Positions 1 through 8,815 of a DNA stretch of 64,000 nucleotides are shown piece after piece (the stretch's first letter is position 1; each line of letters starts with the position of its first letter). The translations under genes were made by a program, and so were the position numbers. The notes beneath the pieces were generated by a model, which worked only from the letters and a program-made list of their open reading frames with translations, was not told the DNA's origin and searched no databases. The DNA comes from JALOLG01 sp963776935 (GTDB lineage Bacteria > Actinomycetota > Acidimicrobiia > Acidimicrobiales > Ilumatobacteraceae), in NCBI GenBank assembly GCA_963776935.1, contig CAVZOP010000002.1, forward strand, positions 1,550,001-1,614,000, written 5' to 3'.

Positions 1-102
1 ATCGTGAACCTGCGTGCGGTGGCTGCTGCTTCGCCCCCCGGGCAGCAGCCACCGCATCGCGCGACCCCTTCGGACACGCGCTGGATGTCTTACGCTGCCG
101 GC

Positions 103-1153
103 ATGAGACCGTCGTTCGGCATTTTCGATCACATCGAGGACATTCCTGGCACCTCGACGCCCCAATTGCTGAAGGACCGGCTCGATCTGATCAAGATGGC
201 GGACGAAGCGGGTTTCGCCGGATTCCACCTCGCCGAGCACCACGGGTCGGATCTGTGCATGGCTCCCAACCAGGAAGTGTTCATCGCCGCCGCGTCGCAG
301 ATCACCAAGAACATCCGTCTCGGGCCGATGGTGAAGCTGTTGCCGTTGCATCACCCGGTGCGGATCATCGAAGACATGGTGGTCGTCGACAACTTGACGA
401 ACGGTCGACTCGACTTCGGCGTCGGCCGCGGCGTGGCACCCATCGAGCACTACTGGTTCGGGAGCAACTGGCCGGAGTCGAGGGATCGGTTCGTCGACGT
501 CCTCGGCATCATCTGCGACGCCTTCGCGACGGGCGAGATCAGCAGCGAGAACTCGAAGTTCTACGACTTCCCGACGATCCCGATGTCGACCAAGCCGGTG
601 CAGAACCCGATTCCGTTCTGGTACCCGGGTAGTCCCGTCACCGCCGGTCGTCACGGGATGAACCTGATGTGGCCGGGCCCCATCGACCAGGCCTCGCACG
701 ACCTCTACGTCGAGACGTGGCACGCCCACAAAGGCGACACACATCGGGTCGACGGTCCCGAACGCGGTCCCACGCGTCGGCTGCACCATGATCCTGGCGA
801 TCGCGCCGACCGAGGACGAGGCCCTCGGCATCGCCCGTCGCGGGATGGACGGGTTGCTGCGTCGGACCCACAACGTGCACAAGCACGATCACCTGGTGGT
901 GTCGGAAGAAGAGTGCGACGCCGCGCTCGGACCGCTCCGCGGCATCGTGGCCCACATGGAAGATGCCATCCGCTTCGGTGCCGGTACCGCCGAGCAGATC
1001 AAGGATCGCTTCGCCGCGATTCTGGCGCCCGGCCTCACCGACTACATCGTCCTGCAGCTGCCAACGGGTGACATGACACTCGACGAAGCAAAGCGAACGA
1101 TGGACGTCTTCTGCAGCGACGTGAAGCCAGCCCTCGAAGCAACCGCCCACTAG
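103..1153 (+). pseudogene. Luciferase-like flavin monooxygenase, frameshifted
   Basis: The first part reads from an ATG at 103 (MRPSFGIFDHIED) in one frame and shows the bacterial luciferase/LLM fold: AEHHGSD near residue 45, LGPMVKLLPLHHPVR and GRLDFGVGRG. Near 750-785 the coding signal moves to another frame, continuing as TMILAIAPTEDEALGIARRG and ending at 1153 with a normal C-terminal segment. The two parts together give about 350 residues, usual for this family, which oxidises organic substrates with FMNH2 or F420. Upstream in-frame ATG 85 is a possible start. A one-base indel separates the halves; sequencing error and true decay cannot be told apart here. Confidence 0.75.
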
Positions 1154-1225
1154 CGAACACCGGACCGGCCGAGCCCGGCCGACACCGCAGTGGTCGCGGT
1201 ATGCCGGCAGTCGACGCCCGTTCGA

Positions 1226-1870
1226 TCACGAGCGCGTGGCTTCGAAGTTGACTTCGACGGCCACCAGGTTGTTGCCGAGGTTCGACTGTCCATCCCCGGC
1301 GCCCGTCAGGGTTCCCGTCGCCTGGTCACCGGATGCCGTGAGCGTGAACGCGTCCGTCACCTCGAAGTAGTCGGGGTACTCGAACCCGGTCTGCGTCCGT
1401 GTGCGGTGATGGTGAGCGGGGTGGTCAGAGTTCCGACGTCGGGACCACCGCACGATCCCGTCACGGTGTGGACGACCTCCATGGTCGCCACACCATCGGG
1501 GGCCACCGTGATCGTGAACGACCGTCGAGCGTTCCGCTCCGCTGCCCGAGGACGTGCAGTCCAGGTCAGGGTGCCGGTGTAGGAGCCCGTCCAGACCTCG
1601 CCCGATGTGAACCGAGCACCCCCGGCCCTCGTGATCGTCGAACGTGGTGGCGACGGCGCAGATCTCGACGCTAGAGCCGGGCGGCGGGATCGAGTCCACG
1701 TCGGCGACCACACCGGGACCCCTGTCGGGAAGGACGAAGTCCTCGGAGATGACCTGGTCGTCGAGCGTCGCGTCGAAGTGAACGACCGTGCCCGGCATGT
1801 CCGATCCGCCCGGAAGGTCGCAGACGTCGACGTTGGGGCTGCTGTCCGAGCTGACCTCTCTGTCCGAGAC
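1226..1870 (-). pseudogene. Secreted-type hypothetical protein, several frameshifts
   Basis: No single frame covers this locus, but three consecutive pieces look like one beta-rich extracellular protein. The first, around 1798-1630, contains MPGTVVHFDATLDDQVISED and an acidic upstream stretch rich in Ser and Asp. The second, around 1620-1410, contains FTSGEVWTGSYTGTLTW and VATMEVVHTVTGSCGG. The third, around 1400-1226, contains YFEVTDAFTLTASGDQATG and ends NLVAVEVNFEATRS. Alternating hydrophobic residues, low Lys and a lone Cys pair suggest an Ig-like or lipocalin-like fold, without a family I recognise. The 5' end is unclear: a hydrophobic helix encoded near 1900-1960 could be its signal peptide. 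Confidence 0.5.
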
Positions 1871-1921
1871 GTCAGCCGAATACAGGGTGCGCGGTGCGAC
1901 CGCTGACGGCGGCGGCGATGC

Positions 1922-2724
1922 TCAGCATCGTGCAGATCCCCGCCCAGGAAGTGAGACGCTGTAGACCGACGTGATCGGCGAGAACTCGCTCGTGATCAAG
2001 CGCGGCGTGCACGGCCCGGGCGGTGGGATCGGTTCCGAGCCGAGTGGTGTGCCACGCTCGCCGGTCCAGTCGTAGTCGTCGTCTACCGGCGGCTCGGGCG
2101 CCGGGGCGGTCCGGGCGGGGAAGCCTCATCCTCATGCCGTTCGCCGCCGTGTCATCCGGCTCCACCTCCCTGACCACCCACGGCGTCATCGTCTGGTGCT
2201 CACCGAGCGTCGCGACCACCTCGTAGAACCCCGGTGCCAGCCCACATGGAGCGGCGCCGCATGACGACCGCGAGTCCTCCCGGACCGACCGGGATCTCGT
2301 GCGTGAACAGCGGTGTTCGCTCGTCGAGGGCGACCCCGAACCACTCGACGAGGAGCGTCGCACCGTCGGGCACGTCCGCCCCGAGCGCCACCACGGCCGC
2401 CACCGCGAGGTCGTCGGTGGTGAACGCCAGCCGAGGGTCGGCGATCAGACCGTCGCCATCAATCCCTGACGCGAGCCAGATGCCACCGAGCGGCCAGTCC
2501 GGCTGGAGCGGCCCGGGCTCGGCACCTCCCGCCGGCGAAGCGGCGTCCGACGAGGGCGCCGCCGACGCCGGTGCGCTCGACGACGGTGCGCTCGGCGGCG
2601 GCAGGGTCGGCGACACGGCGGCGGCGTCGGGCCGTTCGGAGTCCGCACCGGAACAGGACACGGCGGCGAGGAACACCGCGACAAGGAGCGCTGGAACGCA
2701 CTTTCGAGCGCCATCAACTCGCAT
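1922..2724 (-). pseudogene. Lipoprotein, frameshifted
   Basis: The N-terminus is intact: MRVDGARKC, a hydrophobic stretch and the lipobox LAAVSC with the lipidated Cys at residue 24. A Ser/Ala/Pro-rich tether (about residues 35-70) follows, as in surface lipoproteins. The globular part starts WPLGGIWLASGIDGDG and reads to GLAVVMRRR, then shifts frame near 2240 (GFYEVVATLGEHQTMTPWVV) and apparently again near 2090 (DDDYDWTGERGTPLG). The stop at 1922 belongs to the last frame and is uncertain. The function is unknown. An in-frame ATG at 2739 would add five residues. Confidence 0.55.
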
Positions 2725-2857
2725 CGGTACCCCTTGCATCCGACTGGCGGGAGTCTATTTGTGACGCCTCCCGTACTCGGGATCCGACCAGCGCGCTGTC
2801 GCCCGCGTAGCGACGGATTCCGTCTGTCCAGACAAACGACTCTCGGAGGTACGTGTC

Positions 2858-3472
2858 ATGACTGCGTCGGCCATCGATCAACTACGTCGCTGGTGGCCCG
2901 TTCCAGTGCTGCTGGCCATCTCGCTCGTCGCGCAGAAGGTTTTCTTCGAGAGCCGCTACGACGTCTCCGGACACGCTGGCGAGCATCTCTCGAGTGCCAC
3001 CGTCGCATTCCCGGCGTTCGCCGCCGTCGCGATCGTGCTGTACGTGACGCCACGCGCGCGACGTCAGCCGCTCGTGCTCGTCACGAGCGTGTCCTGGCTC
3101 GCCAGCACCGTGCTGGTGCTCGTGGGCAACGTCCGTGTTGTCGACGCCCTTGTTTCCGCAGGCATGGCGCACACGCCGACGTCGCAACTCGATCCGGGCC
3201 GGACCATCGAAGCTGCACACGGTCTCGCCAACTTCGCACCGTGGCTGGGGGTCGTGTCAGCAATCGCGTTGACCGTCGTGCTGTGGCGATACGGACACAT
3301 CAGCGGCCGCGTGGCCATCGGCGCTGCGTTCCTCAGCGTGATCTTTCCACCGTGGATCGTCCCGGGGGCGGGAGTGGTCGTCGTCTCGATCGCCCGTTGC
3401 ATCGCGTATCACCGCGCGATGCGAAGCGATCGACCCACCTCGATCGCCGTGGCCGGTGTTCCCAACCCGTAG
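2858..3472 (+). CDS. Multi-pass membrane protein, unknown function
   Basis: A 204-residue protein starting at ATG 2858, eight bases after a good GGAGG at 2845-2849. I see about five or six hydrophobic helices, near residues 13-30, 42-62, 72-92, 128-147 and 152-182, with short charged loops and a basic C-terminal tail. The pattern resembles DUF998-like small integral membrane proteins, but I do not recognise the family firmly. It stands alone between a lipoprotein gene on the opposite strand and the convergent Hcp-like gene. Confidence 0.7.
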   Translation: MTASAIDQLRRWWPVPVLLAISLVAQKVFFESRYDVSGHAGEHLSSATVAFPAFAAVAIVLYVTPRARRQPLVLVTSVSWLASTVLVLVGNVRVVDALVSAGMAHTPTSQLDPGRTIEAAHGLANFAPWLGVVSAIALTVVLWRYGHISGRVAIGAAFLSVIFPPWIVPGAGVVVVSIARCIAYHRAMRSDRPTSIAVAGVPNP

Positions 3473-3492
3473 GCCACCGCAGTGGCGGCCCG

Positions 3493-3993
3493 TCACCCCG
3501 ACGGCGAAGCGGTGCCGGCGGGGATGTCCCAATTGAACGTCTTCGTCGCCCCGAGCTGGCCGGTCTTGTTGTCCTGCGGCTTGTAGTCGATCTTGACGGT
3601 CTTGAAGACCATTGCGACCCTCTGCGTCACATTCCCTTCTTCGGTCCCGCTGTTGCTGACCTTGGTGATGAACGCGCCTTCCATCGTCATCGTGAAGTAC
3701 GTCGTGGGCACGCCGGTTCCGGTCGTCTTCGCCATCTGCAACTCGACCTTCGGGAAGGACTTACCGGTGCAGATGAAGCCCAGGATGACCGTGGAAGCGG
3801 AGTCGAAGCGATGCTCGAAGCTCAGCGAGCCGGGGTTCGGTTTGCCGACGCTCGCGCCGCCGCCCTTGGTCCAGCTGCTCTCGGCTTCGACCTCCCAATC
3901 CCAGCCCTGGATCTCGACCCACTTCTCCTTGCCCTTCTGGATCGACTCGCCGTCGGCCTTGTCGAAGAACGAGACGAATGCGTTGACAGCCAT
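3493..3993 (-). CDS. Hcp-like (type VI secretion tube) protein
   Basis: A 166-residue protein beginning MAVNAFVSFFDKADGES, with a G-rich ribosome site just upstream of ATG 3993. Its order of features matches the Hcp1 family: an N-terminal strand followed by a conserved substrate-like segment (IQGWDWEVEAESSW), a Lys/Pro loop, LSFEHRFDSASTVIL, KSFPKVELQMAKT, then YFTMTMEGAFITKVS and VFKTVKIDYKPQ. Hcp forms hexameric rings that stack as the tube of type VI machines or related contractile devices. No sheath, baseplate, VgrG or ClpV gene is near. In actinobacteria such solitary Hcp homologues have no assigned role, so secretion function is not implied. Confidence 0.75.
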   Translation of the reverse strand: MAVNAFVSFFDKADGESIQKGKEKWVEIQGWDWEVEAESSWTKGGGASVGKPNPGSLSFEHRFDSASTVILGFICTGKSFPKVELQMAKTTGTGVPTTYFTMTMEGAFITKVSNSGTEEGNVTQRVAMVFKTVKIDYKPQDNKTGQLGATKTFNWDIPAGTASPSG

Positions 3994-4111
3994 GTGTGAC
4001 CCCCGGGATCGATCAGCGGCCGGGTTCGTCCGGCGACGGATCAGAATACGCGGGGAGCGAACGCACGGTGACGAGGGCCGACCCCGGCGACTGCGGTCCG
4101 GGACCCTGGGT

Positions 4112-4783
4112 TCACACGAGGAGGCCGTCGAGCGACGCGATCGCCGATGGAACCGCGATCCCGTCGGGCAGATCACCCGACCCGACCGGCGTCGCCCACT
4201 GCGAGCGGATGGGGACGTGACCGGCCCAGTGCGGCCCGTCCAGATCCTCGGGCTCGTCGATCGGGTCGCCGGTTCGGATCTTGGCCGACATCTCCACCAG
4301 CGGGACCGCGATCACCATCGTCTTGCGGATCTCGAGCTCGGTCGGCGGTCGTCCCGTGTCCCACGTCTCCACGACGTGATCACTCACCAGCCGCAGCGCC
4401 TCCAGGTGCTCGTCGGGGTCGTCGACCCGGCGGGCGACGCCCCGGATCACGACACCGCGGTAGTTCATCGAGTTGTGGAACGGTGAACGACCGACGACGA
4501 TCCCGTCGACGATCGTGATCGTGGCGCAGACGTCACAGCCGGCCGCGGCTCGGAGCGCGGCGTTGGCGGCCGAGCCATGTAGGTAGAGCCAGTCGTCATT
4601 GCGGCCATACGCCATCGGCAGCACGACCGGACCGCTGTCGGTGACGACTCCGACGTGCGCGATCAATCCGGCGTCGAGGACCTCGAATATCGCGGCACGG
4701 TCGTACTCGGCTCGGATGGCGCCACGACGTACCCGGACCCGATCGCTCGCGGGCGCGGGACGTTCTCCCTCGGTGTCTGACAT
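4112..4783 (-). CDS. Pyridoxamine 5'-phosphate oxidase family FMN-binding protein
   Basis: A 223-residue protein starting MSDTEGERPAPASDRVRVRR. The split-barrel flavin-binding pattern is clear: HVGVVTDSGPVVLPMAYGR, WLYLHGSAANAALRAA, VCATITIVDGIVVGRSPFHNS and NYRGVVIRGVARRVDD. This subgroup resembles NimA-type nitroreductases and other PPOX proteins annotated as flavin-nucleotide-binding. The C-terminal part (MVIAVPLVEMSAKIRTGDP) is typical of the family. A start further upstream at 4978 is open but lacks homology-like sequence, so ATG 4783 is preferred. The substrate is unknown. Confidence 0.85.
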   Translation of the reverse strand: MSDTEGERPAPASDRVRVRRGAIRAEYDRAAIFEVLDAGLIAHVGVVTDSGPVVLPMAYGRNDDWLYLHGSAANAALRAAAGCDVCATITIVDGIVVGRSPFHNSMNYRGVVIRGVARRVDDPDEHLEALRLVSDHVVETWDTGRPPTELEIRKTMVIAVPLVEMSAKIRTGDPIDEPEDLDGPHWAGHVPIRSQWATPVGSGDLPDGIAVPSAIASLDGLLV

Positions 4784-4835
4784 CACTCCATCGTCGCGGC
4801 CCGACCCATCGGGCGACGAACGCGTTGTCGGACGT

Positions 4836-5582
4836 TCAGTCCCTCGCGTCGAGGAACGCTCCGAGAGCCTGCGCGGCCCGTGTCGGATCTTGCAGCATCC
4901 ACCAATGGCCGAGGCCCTCGAGAACTGCGACCTCGGCACCGAACCGCTCGGCCGAGCGACGGGCGAGCACCTCGCCACCGGTGTACTGATCGGCGGTGGC
5001 GATCACGACCAGGCCGGGGCGTCGCTCGGCGCGTTCCAGTTCGCGACCCCACTCGGTCATCGCCGGCTGGGCCGCCGAACGGTAGAGGGCGAGGATGCAC
5101 CGGCCCATCTCCGGACCGGCGGCCGCCGCGCAGGCCCTTGCCGCGTCGGGCGTCATGCCGGCGTCGACGAATCCGGCGACGCGGTCGTCGAGCGGCATCG
5201 AGTTCATCGCCTCGACGAACGCCTCACCGTCGCCTGGTGTCTGCCAGACCTGGGCGAGGTCGTGCCACACGTACTCGGGATCGGCGCAGCCGGCGATGTC
5301 GGAGCACCAGGACCGGATGAGGTCGGGCCGAGTCGCGGCGACCCGCTGCACATGACCGCCGCCCCAGTCGTGGCCGATCAGATCGATCGGACCCGGGATC
5401 TGCTCGAGCTCACCGACGAGCCACGCGACGTAGGCGTCGGACGTCGCGTCGAACCCGTCCGGAACCGGGGCACCGAACCCCGGTGGCGACAACGCGATGA
5501 CGTCGTCACGGCCGAGCTCGGCTCGCAACGGGTCCCAGATCGCCGAGGTCTCGGGATTGCCGTGAACAAGAACAACGGTCAT
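4836..5582 (-). CDS. Alpha/beta hydrolase (epoxide hydrolase/dehalogenase-like)
   Basis: A 248-residue hydrolase. The oxyanion-hole motif HGNPETSAIW lies near residue 7, the nucleophile elbow is GHDWGGGH, with Asp in the nucleophile position as in epoxide hydrolases and haloalkane dehalogenases, and the catalytic His sits in GLGHWWMLQDP close to the C-terminus. The start ATG at 5582 overlaps the stop of the upstream FAD oxidoreductase by four bases (ATGA), which implies translational coupling. The pair may act on one hydrophobic substrate, for example epoxidation then hydrolysis; that is inference. Confidence 0.85.
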   Translation of the reverse strand: MTVVLVHGNPETSAIWDPLRAELGRDDVIALSPPGFGAPVPDGFDATSDAYVAWLVGELEQIPGPIDLIGHDWGGGHVQRVAATRPDLIRSWCSDIAGCADPEYVWHDLAQVWQTPGDGEAFVEAMNSMPLDDRVAGFVDAGMTPDAARACAAAAGPEMGRCILALYRSAAQPAMTEWGRELERAERRPGLVVIATADQYTGGEVLARRSAERFGAEVAVLEGLGHWWMLQDPTRAAQALGAFLDARD

Positions 5583-6987
5583 GACACCAACTCCAGCAGA
5601 CGTTGACGATCCGGTCCCGGGATCGGCTTCGGATCCACATCTGCCGTGACGGCCAGAACATGGTCGAGGGCACCTTCGCGCGACAGCACGTCCATCGGGA
5701 AGGCGAGGCATTGCTGGATCTCGCCGAACCACCGTGCGCAGCGCGCGTCGATCCGTGTCGCGGCGAGCATCGCGGCGCCGATCCGCTCGGCCGGGCCGAG
5801 CTCGTAGTCGCGGCCCTCGGCGGCGGCCTCCATCATCGCGATCCGGGCGCGGTCGAGTCGCGGGTCGCGACATGCCACGGGTCGATCTCGGCGACCGTTG
5901 CCGCGTCGAACGCCTTGGCGAGCTCGACGGGCGAGTCGATGTGGGTGCGCACTGCGTCGCGCATCACGACCGTGTGCATCAGACCGAGCGTCATCCCCCG
6001 CCCGATCGACGGGTTCGTGCACACGTGAGCATCGGCGATCGACAGCAGTCCGGTGACCACTGGGACGTCGTCGACGACGAATCGTCTGGTGCGGTCGACG
6101 ACACCGCTCATCGAACTGATCTCGCTGATCGGTTCTCCGTCGAGCCAGTGGGCGTGAAGTGGGCACTCGCGCAGGACGCGCTCGAACACATCCGGGTCGC
6201 GGAGTCGCCGCATCGGAGCGTCCGATGATGCGGCGTACAACGTCGTCGACCACGTGCCGTTGTCAGACGGGATGCACAGGATCGAGATCGATCCGAGCGG
6301 GGTGAGGATCGGCGCGCGGAGCGCGGGCGTGGAGCCGTCAGCCGAGCGGAGGAAACGGCCGATGTAGGTGAATCCGCTGTCCTCGGCGACCTCGGTGGGC
6401 GGCTGCCCGCCGATGTCGGCGATCCAGTCCGGCGTCGGCGAGCGGCGTCCCGTCGAGTCGATCACCAGATCAGCGTCGAGGACCTCCCCGTCTGCGAGCC
6501 GGACCCCGCTGACGTTGGGTACGCCCGCAACGGCGGCTGTCCCGGCGACGAGTCCGGTGATCACGGCGCCGCGCCGGACGGTGACGTTCGGCTCCTCGGC
6601 AAGCGTGGTGGCCAATGCCCATTCGATCGACGAACGTCGACCAGTGACGGTGTCGAAACGAGCGTCTTCCGGCTCCCGGCCGGCGCCGTCGATGGCCTGC
6701 ACCATGTTGTCGACCGCGTTGTAGCGCAGGCCGCCGTTGGCGGCGATCCGCTCGACCACGTCGGGGAGCTCCCGCGACAGGATCCCGTGACCCCGCGCCA
6801 GCATGATGTGCGCGAACCGGAACTGGGCGACGCTGCGGCGGTTCCACTCCGACCACGCCGCCTCGACGGAGTCGGGCACCGGACCGTCGTCGCGTTCGAG
6901 CAGCGTGACGTCGTGGCCGTCGCGCGCCAGCATGAGTGCCGCTGTCGATCCACAGATGCCGCCCCCGGCGACGATGATCCTGGCCAT
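5579..6987 (-). pseudogene. FAD-dependent oxidoreductase, frameshift near 5860
   Basis: Starts MARIIVAGGGICGSTAALML, a Rossmann dinucleotide-binding motif for FAD, followed by the second glutamate-bearing strand VTLLERDDG. Further on come DLVIDSTGRRSPTP and VTGLLSIADAHVCTNPSIGRG, which match the DG/GD motif region of FAD_binding_3-type monooxygenases. Near 5860 the coding signal shifts frame, from AEIDPWHVATRD to LDRARIAMMEAAAEGRDYELG, and runs to a stop at 5579 coupled to the hydrolase start. The reconstructed length, about 469 residues, fits the family. The indel may be an assembly error because both parts look well preserved. Confidence 0.75.
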
Positions 6988-7039
6988 CCGGTCCCCCTCC
7001 GATCCGCCTGTCCGGAGCGGAACGCTACCGCGCGGCCTG

Positions 7040-7762
7040 TCACCCGACGGGGTGAAGTCGGACACAACACACACCGTCCGCCGGCTCGAGCCGGGCCTCC
7101 AGCCCGGCGTCGTCGAGCGCTTCGACGGCGGTGCTCAGCAGGCAGTGGTTCATCCCGCAGATCAGCTCGGTGTGTTCCCTGGCGAGTTGGTGGAACGGGC
7201 AGTTTCGCAGCACGACGGTGCCGTCGTCATCGCCGATCGGCTCGAAGCCATGTGACTCGAGTGCCTCGAGCACGGCGTCGAGCGTGCGAACGGCGGGGGC
7301 GGCGCCGCCAACGGCCGGCCGGGCCCGGATCTCGTCGGCGAGTCGCCGGCCCTCGGCACGTGCCGCATCATCCAGTGCGGTCTGGATGTCGATTCCGTCG
7401 CTGCGCGACCGATCGGCCGCCTCGGCGAGCAGCCGCCCGGCGAGGACGTAGTCGCGCTGCGGAAGCGTCACATCGATGTCGTGGCGGGCTCGCCGGTACA
7501 GCTTCGCCGGCCGACCCGCGCCGGGGCCCTGGCGACCCGACAGACGCTGGTAGTCGACGTCGAGCAGACGGTCGGCGGCGAGCCGGTCGAGGTGATGGGC
7601 GGCGGTGCCGCGCTCGACTCCGACGGCCTCGGCCGCTCGATCACGGCTGACCCAATCCGCGCTGGACACGATGAACTCGTACAGGGCCCGTCGCGTGGGC
7701 TCGCCGAGCGAGCTCACCGCGCTGACCCAGTCGGGGCCCTGTCGCCGTGCTGGCTCGTTCAT
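7040..7762 (-). CDS. HTH regulator with C-terminal cysteine cluster
   Basis: A 240-residue regulator. The N-terminal winged-helix part has SLGEPTRRALYEFIV, then AAEAVGVERGTAAHHLDRL as recognition helix region and a wing rich in Gly and Arg (GRQGPGAGRPAKLYRR), as in ArsR-like and SufR-like proteins. The C-terminal domain contains VVLRNCPFHQLAREH, LICGMNHCLL and DGVCCVRLHP, a set of cysteines and histidines that could bind an Fe-S cluster or metal. The start at 7762 (MNEPARRQGPDW) was chosen because upstream residues look non-coding. It is divergent from the DoxX gene, its likely target. Confidence 0.8.
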   Translation of the reverse strand: MNEPARRQGPDWVSAVSSLGEPTRRALYEFIVSSADWVSRDRAAEAVGVERGTAAHHLDRLAADRLLDVDYQRLSGRQGPGAGRPAKLYRRARHDIDVTLPQRDYVLAGRLLAEAADRSRSDGIDIQTALDDAARAEGRRLADEIRARPAVGGAAPAVRTLDAVLEALESHGFEPIGDDDGTVVLRNCPFHQLAREHTELICGMNHCLLSTAVEALDDAGLEARLEPADGVCCVRLHPVG

Positions 7763-7831
7763 CTGTGCCGTGTACCCAACTTTCCGTGTCACCTCGCGGG
7801 TCGCATCAACCTTTCTAACACCAATCATGCC

Positions 7832-7861
7832 TTGACATAGACGATCGGCTCGGCCTACTAT
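7832..7861 (+). promoter_or_regulatory. Sigma-70-type promoter for the DoxX gene
   Basis: TTGACA at 7832-7837 is followed after 18 bases by TACTAT at 7856-7861. It lies in the AT-rich gap between the divergent HTH regulator and the DoxX gene, about 55 bases before the latter's start. A match this close to consensus is unusual in this GC-rich window. Confidence 0.6.
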
Positions 7862-7916
7862 CAATAATCTATCTTTCTTTTAGAACCCACAACACGACAA
7901 ACGACCGAGGAGACCC

Positions 7917-8354
7917 ATGATGACGACAACCCAGACCGCTCCCCCCGCCTCGACTCGAACGAGCTTCGATCTCACCGATCCGACGACTCAGGCGTTCTGG
8001 CTGCTGCGGATCGGGTTCATCGTCGCACCGATCCTGTTCGGCCTCGACAAGTTCGCCCACGTGCTCGTCGACTGGGACATCTATCTGGCCCCCGAGTTCA
8101 GCGACCTGCTCAACGCCGACGCCCACACGCTGATGTACTTCGTCGGGGCGATCGAGATCGTCGCCGGTCTCGTGGTCGCCCTCCGGCCACAGTTCGGCGG
8201 CTACCTCGTGGCCGCCTGGCTGGCCGGGATCATCGTCAACTTGTTGATGATCGGCGACTACTACGACATCGCCCTGCGCGACTTCGGTCTCCTGCTGGCC
8301 GCCCTGGCGTTGGCCCGCCTGGCCACGGCGTTCGCATCCGGCCGCCGCGCCTGA
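7917..8354 (+). CDS. DoxX-like membrane protein
   Basis: A 145-residue protein with GAGGAG at 7907-7912 before ATG 7917. Four hydrophobic helices are visible: FWLLRIGFIVAPILFGLDKF, MYFVGAIEIVAGLVVAL, YLVAAWLAGIIVNLLMIG and FGLLLAALALARLATAF. The pattern RIGFIVAPILFGLDKF and the Glu in the second helix fit the DoxX/DoxD-related family, whose members are linked with membrane redox complexes. A near-consensus promoter and the divergent Cys-cluster regulator suggest redox- or metal-dependent control, which is inference. Confidence 0.8.
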   Translation: MMTTTQTAPPASTRTSFDLTDPTTQAFWLLRIGFIVAPILFGLDKFAHVLVDWDIYLAPEFSDLLNADAHTLMYFVGAIEIVAGLVVALRPQFGGYLVAAWLAGIIVNLLMIGDYYDIALRDFGLLLAALALARLATAFASGRRA

Positions 8355-8364
8355 ACGCCAACGG

Positions 8365-8778
8365 TCAACGCGTGTTCTCGGCGAGCGCCCCGCCCTCGAG
8401 CCGGGTATCGACGATCGACCAGAACGTCGGGCAGGCCGCCAAGTCACCCTGCGGGCATTCGAGCGCGTGCACCAGCGCGGTGCGTGCGGTCTTGGCGTCG
8501 TCGATCAGTCGATCGAGCTCCTCCACCTTCGATCGCGCGAGCGACTCCCACGTCGCCCGCCGACGGGGCGGCTCGGTCAGCAGCCGGGCGATCTCGCCGA
8601 GCGTGAAGCCGAGGTCGCGCAGCAGCAACACGACGCCGACGTCGTGGCGCGCCGTGTCGGCGTAGCGCCGCTGCCCGCCGGTCCGCGTGACCGGCCGCAC
8701 GAGACCCAGCTCGTCGTAGTACCGCAGCGCGGTCGCAGCGACACCGGTCTGCTTCGCGAGTTGCCCGATCGTCAGCAC
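8365..8778 (-). CDS. MerR family transcriptional regulator
   Basis: A 137-residue protein starting at GTG 8778 (LTIGQLAKQTGVAATALRYY). The MerR signature is complete: the HTH, ALRYYDELGLVRP, GQRRYADTARHDV and a long dimerisation helix (about residues 85-115). The C-terminal ECPQGDLAACPTFW contains two cysteines that could sense metal or redox state, as in SoxR- or CueR-like proteins, although spacing does not identify the ligand. The start is supported by an inverted repeat directly upstream. It is divergent from a methyltransferase gene. Confidence 0.88.
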   Translation of the reverse strand: MLTIGQLAKQTGVAATALRYYDELGLVRPVTRTGGQRRYADTARHDVGVVLLLRDLGFTLGEIARLLTEPPRRRATWESLARSKVEELDRLIDDAKTARTALVHALECPQGDLAACPTFWSIVDTRLEGGALAENTR

Positions 8779-8781
8779 TTG

Positions 8782-8801
8782 ACTTCGAGCGTACTCGAAG
8801 T
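8782..8801. promoter_or_regulatory. MerR-type operator, perfect inverted repeat
   Basis: ACTTCGAG, four central bases CGTA, then CTCGAAGT form a perfect 8-base inverted repeat. A TTGACT at 8779-8784 abuts it on the plus strand, so the dyad would occupy the spacer region of a promoter, as is typical of MerR sites. It lies 3 bases before the merR-like start and about 15 bases before the methyltransferase start. Confidence 0.65.
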
Positions 8802-8815
8802 GTTTGGGTGGCTGG

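Noticed and set aside
4791..4820. Hairpin-like sequence between the PPOX and hydrolase genes
   Set aside because: The stem has a three-base bulge and no T tract; it is too weak to call as a terminator.
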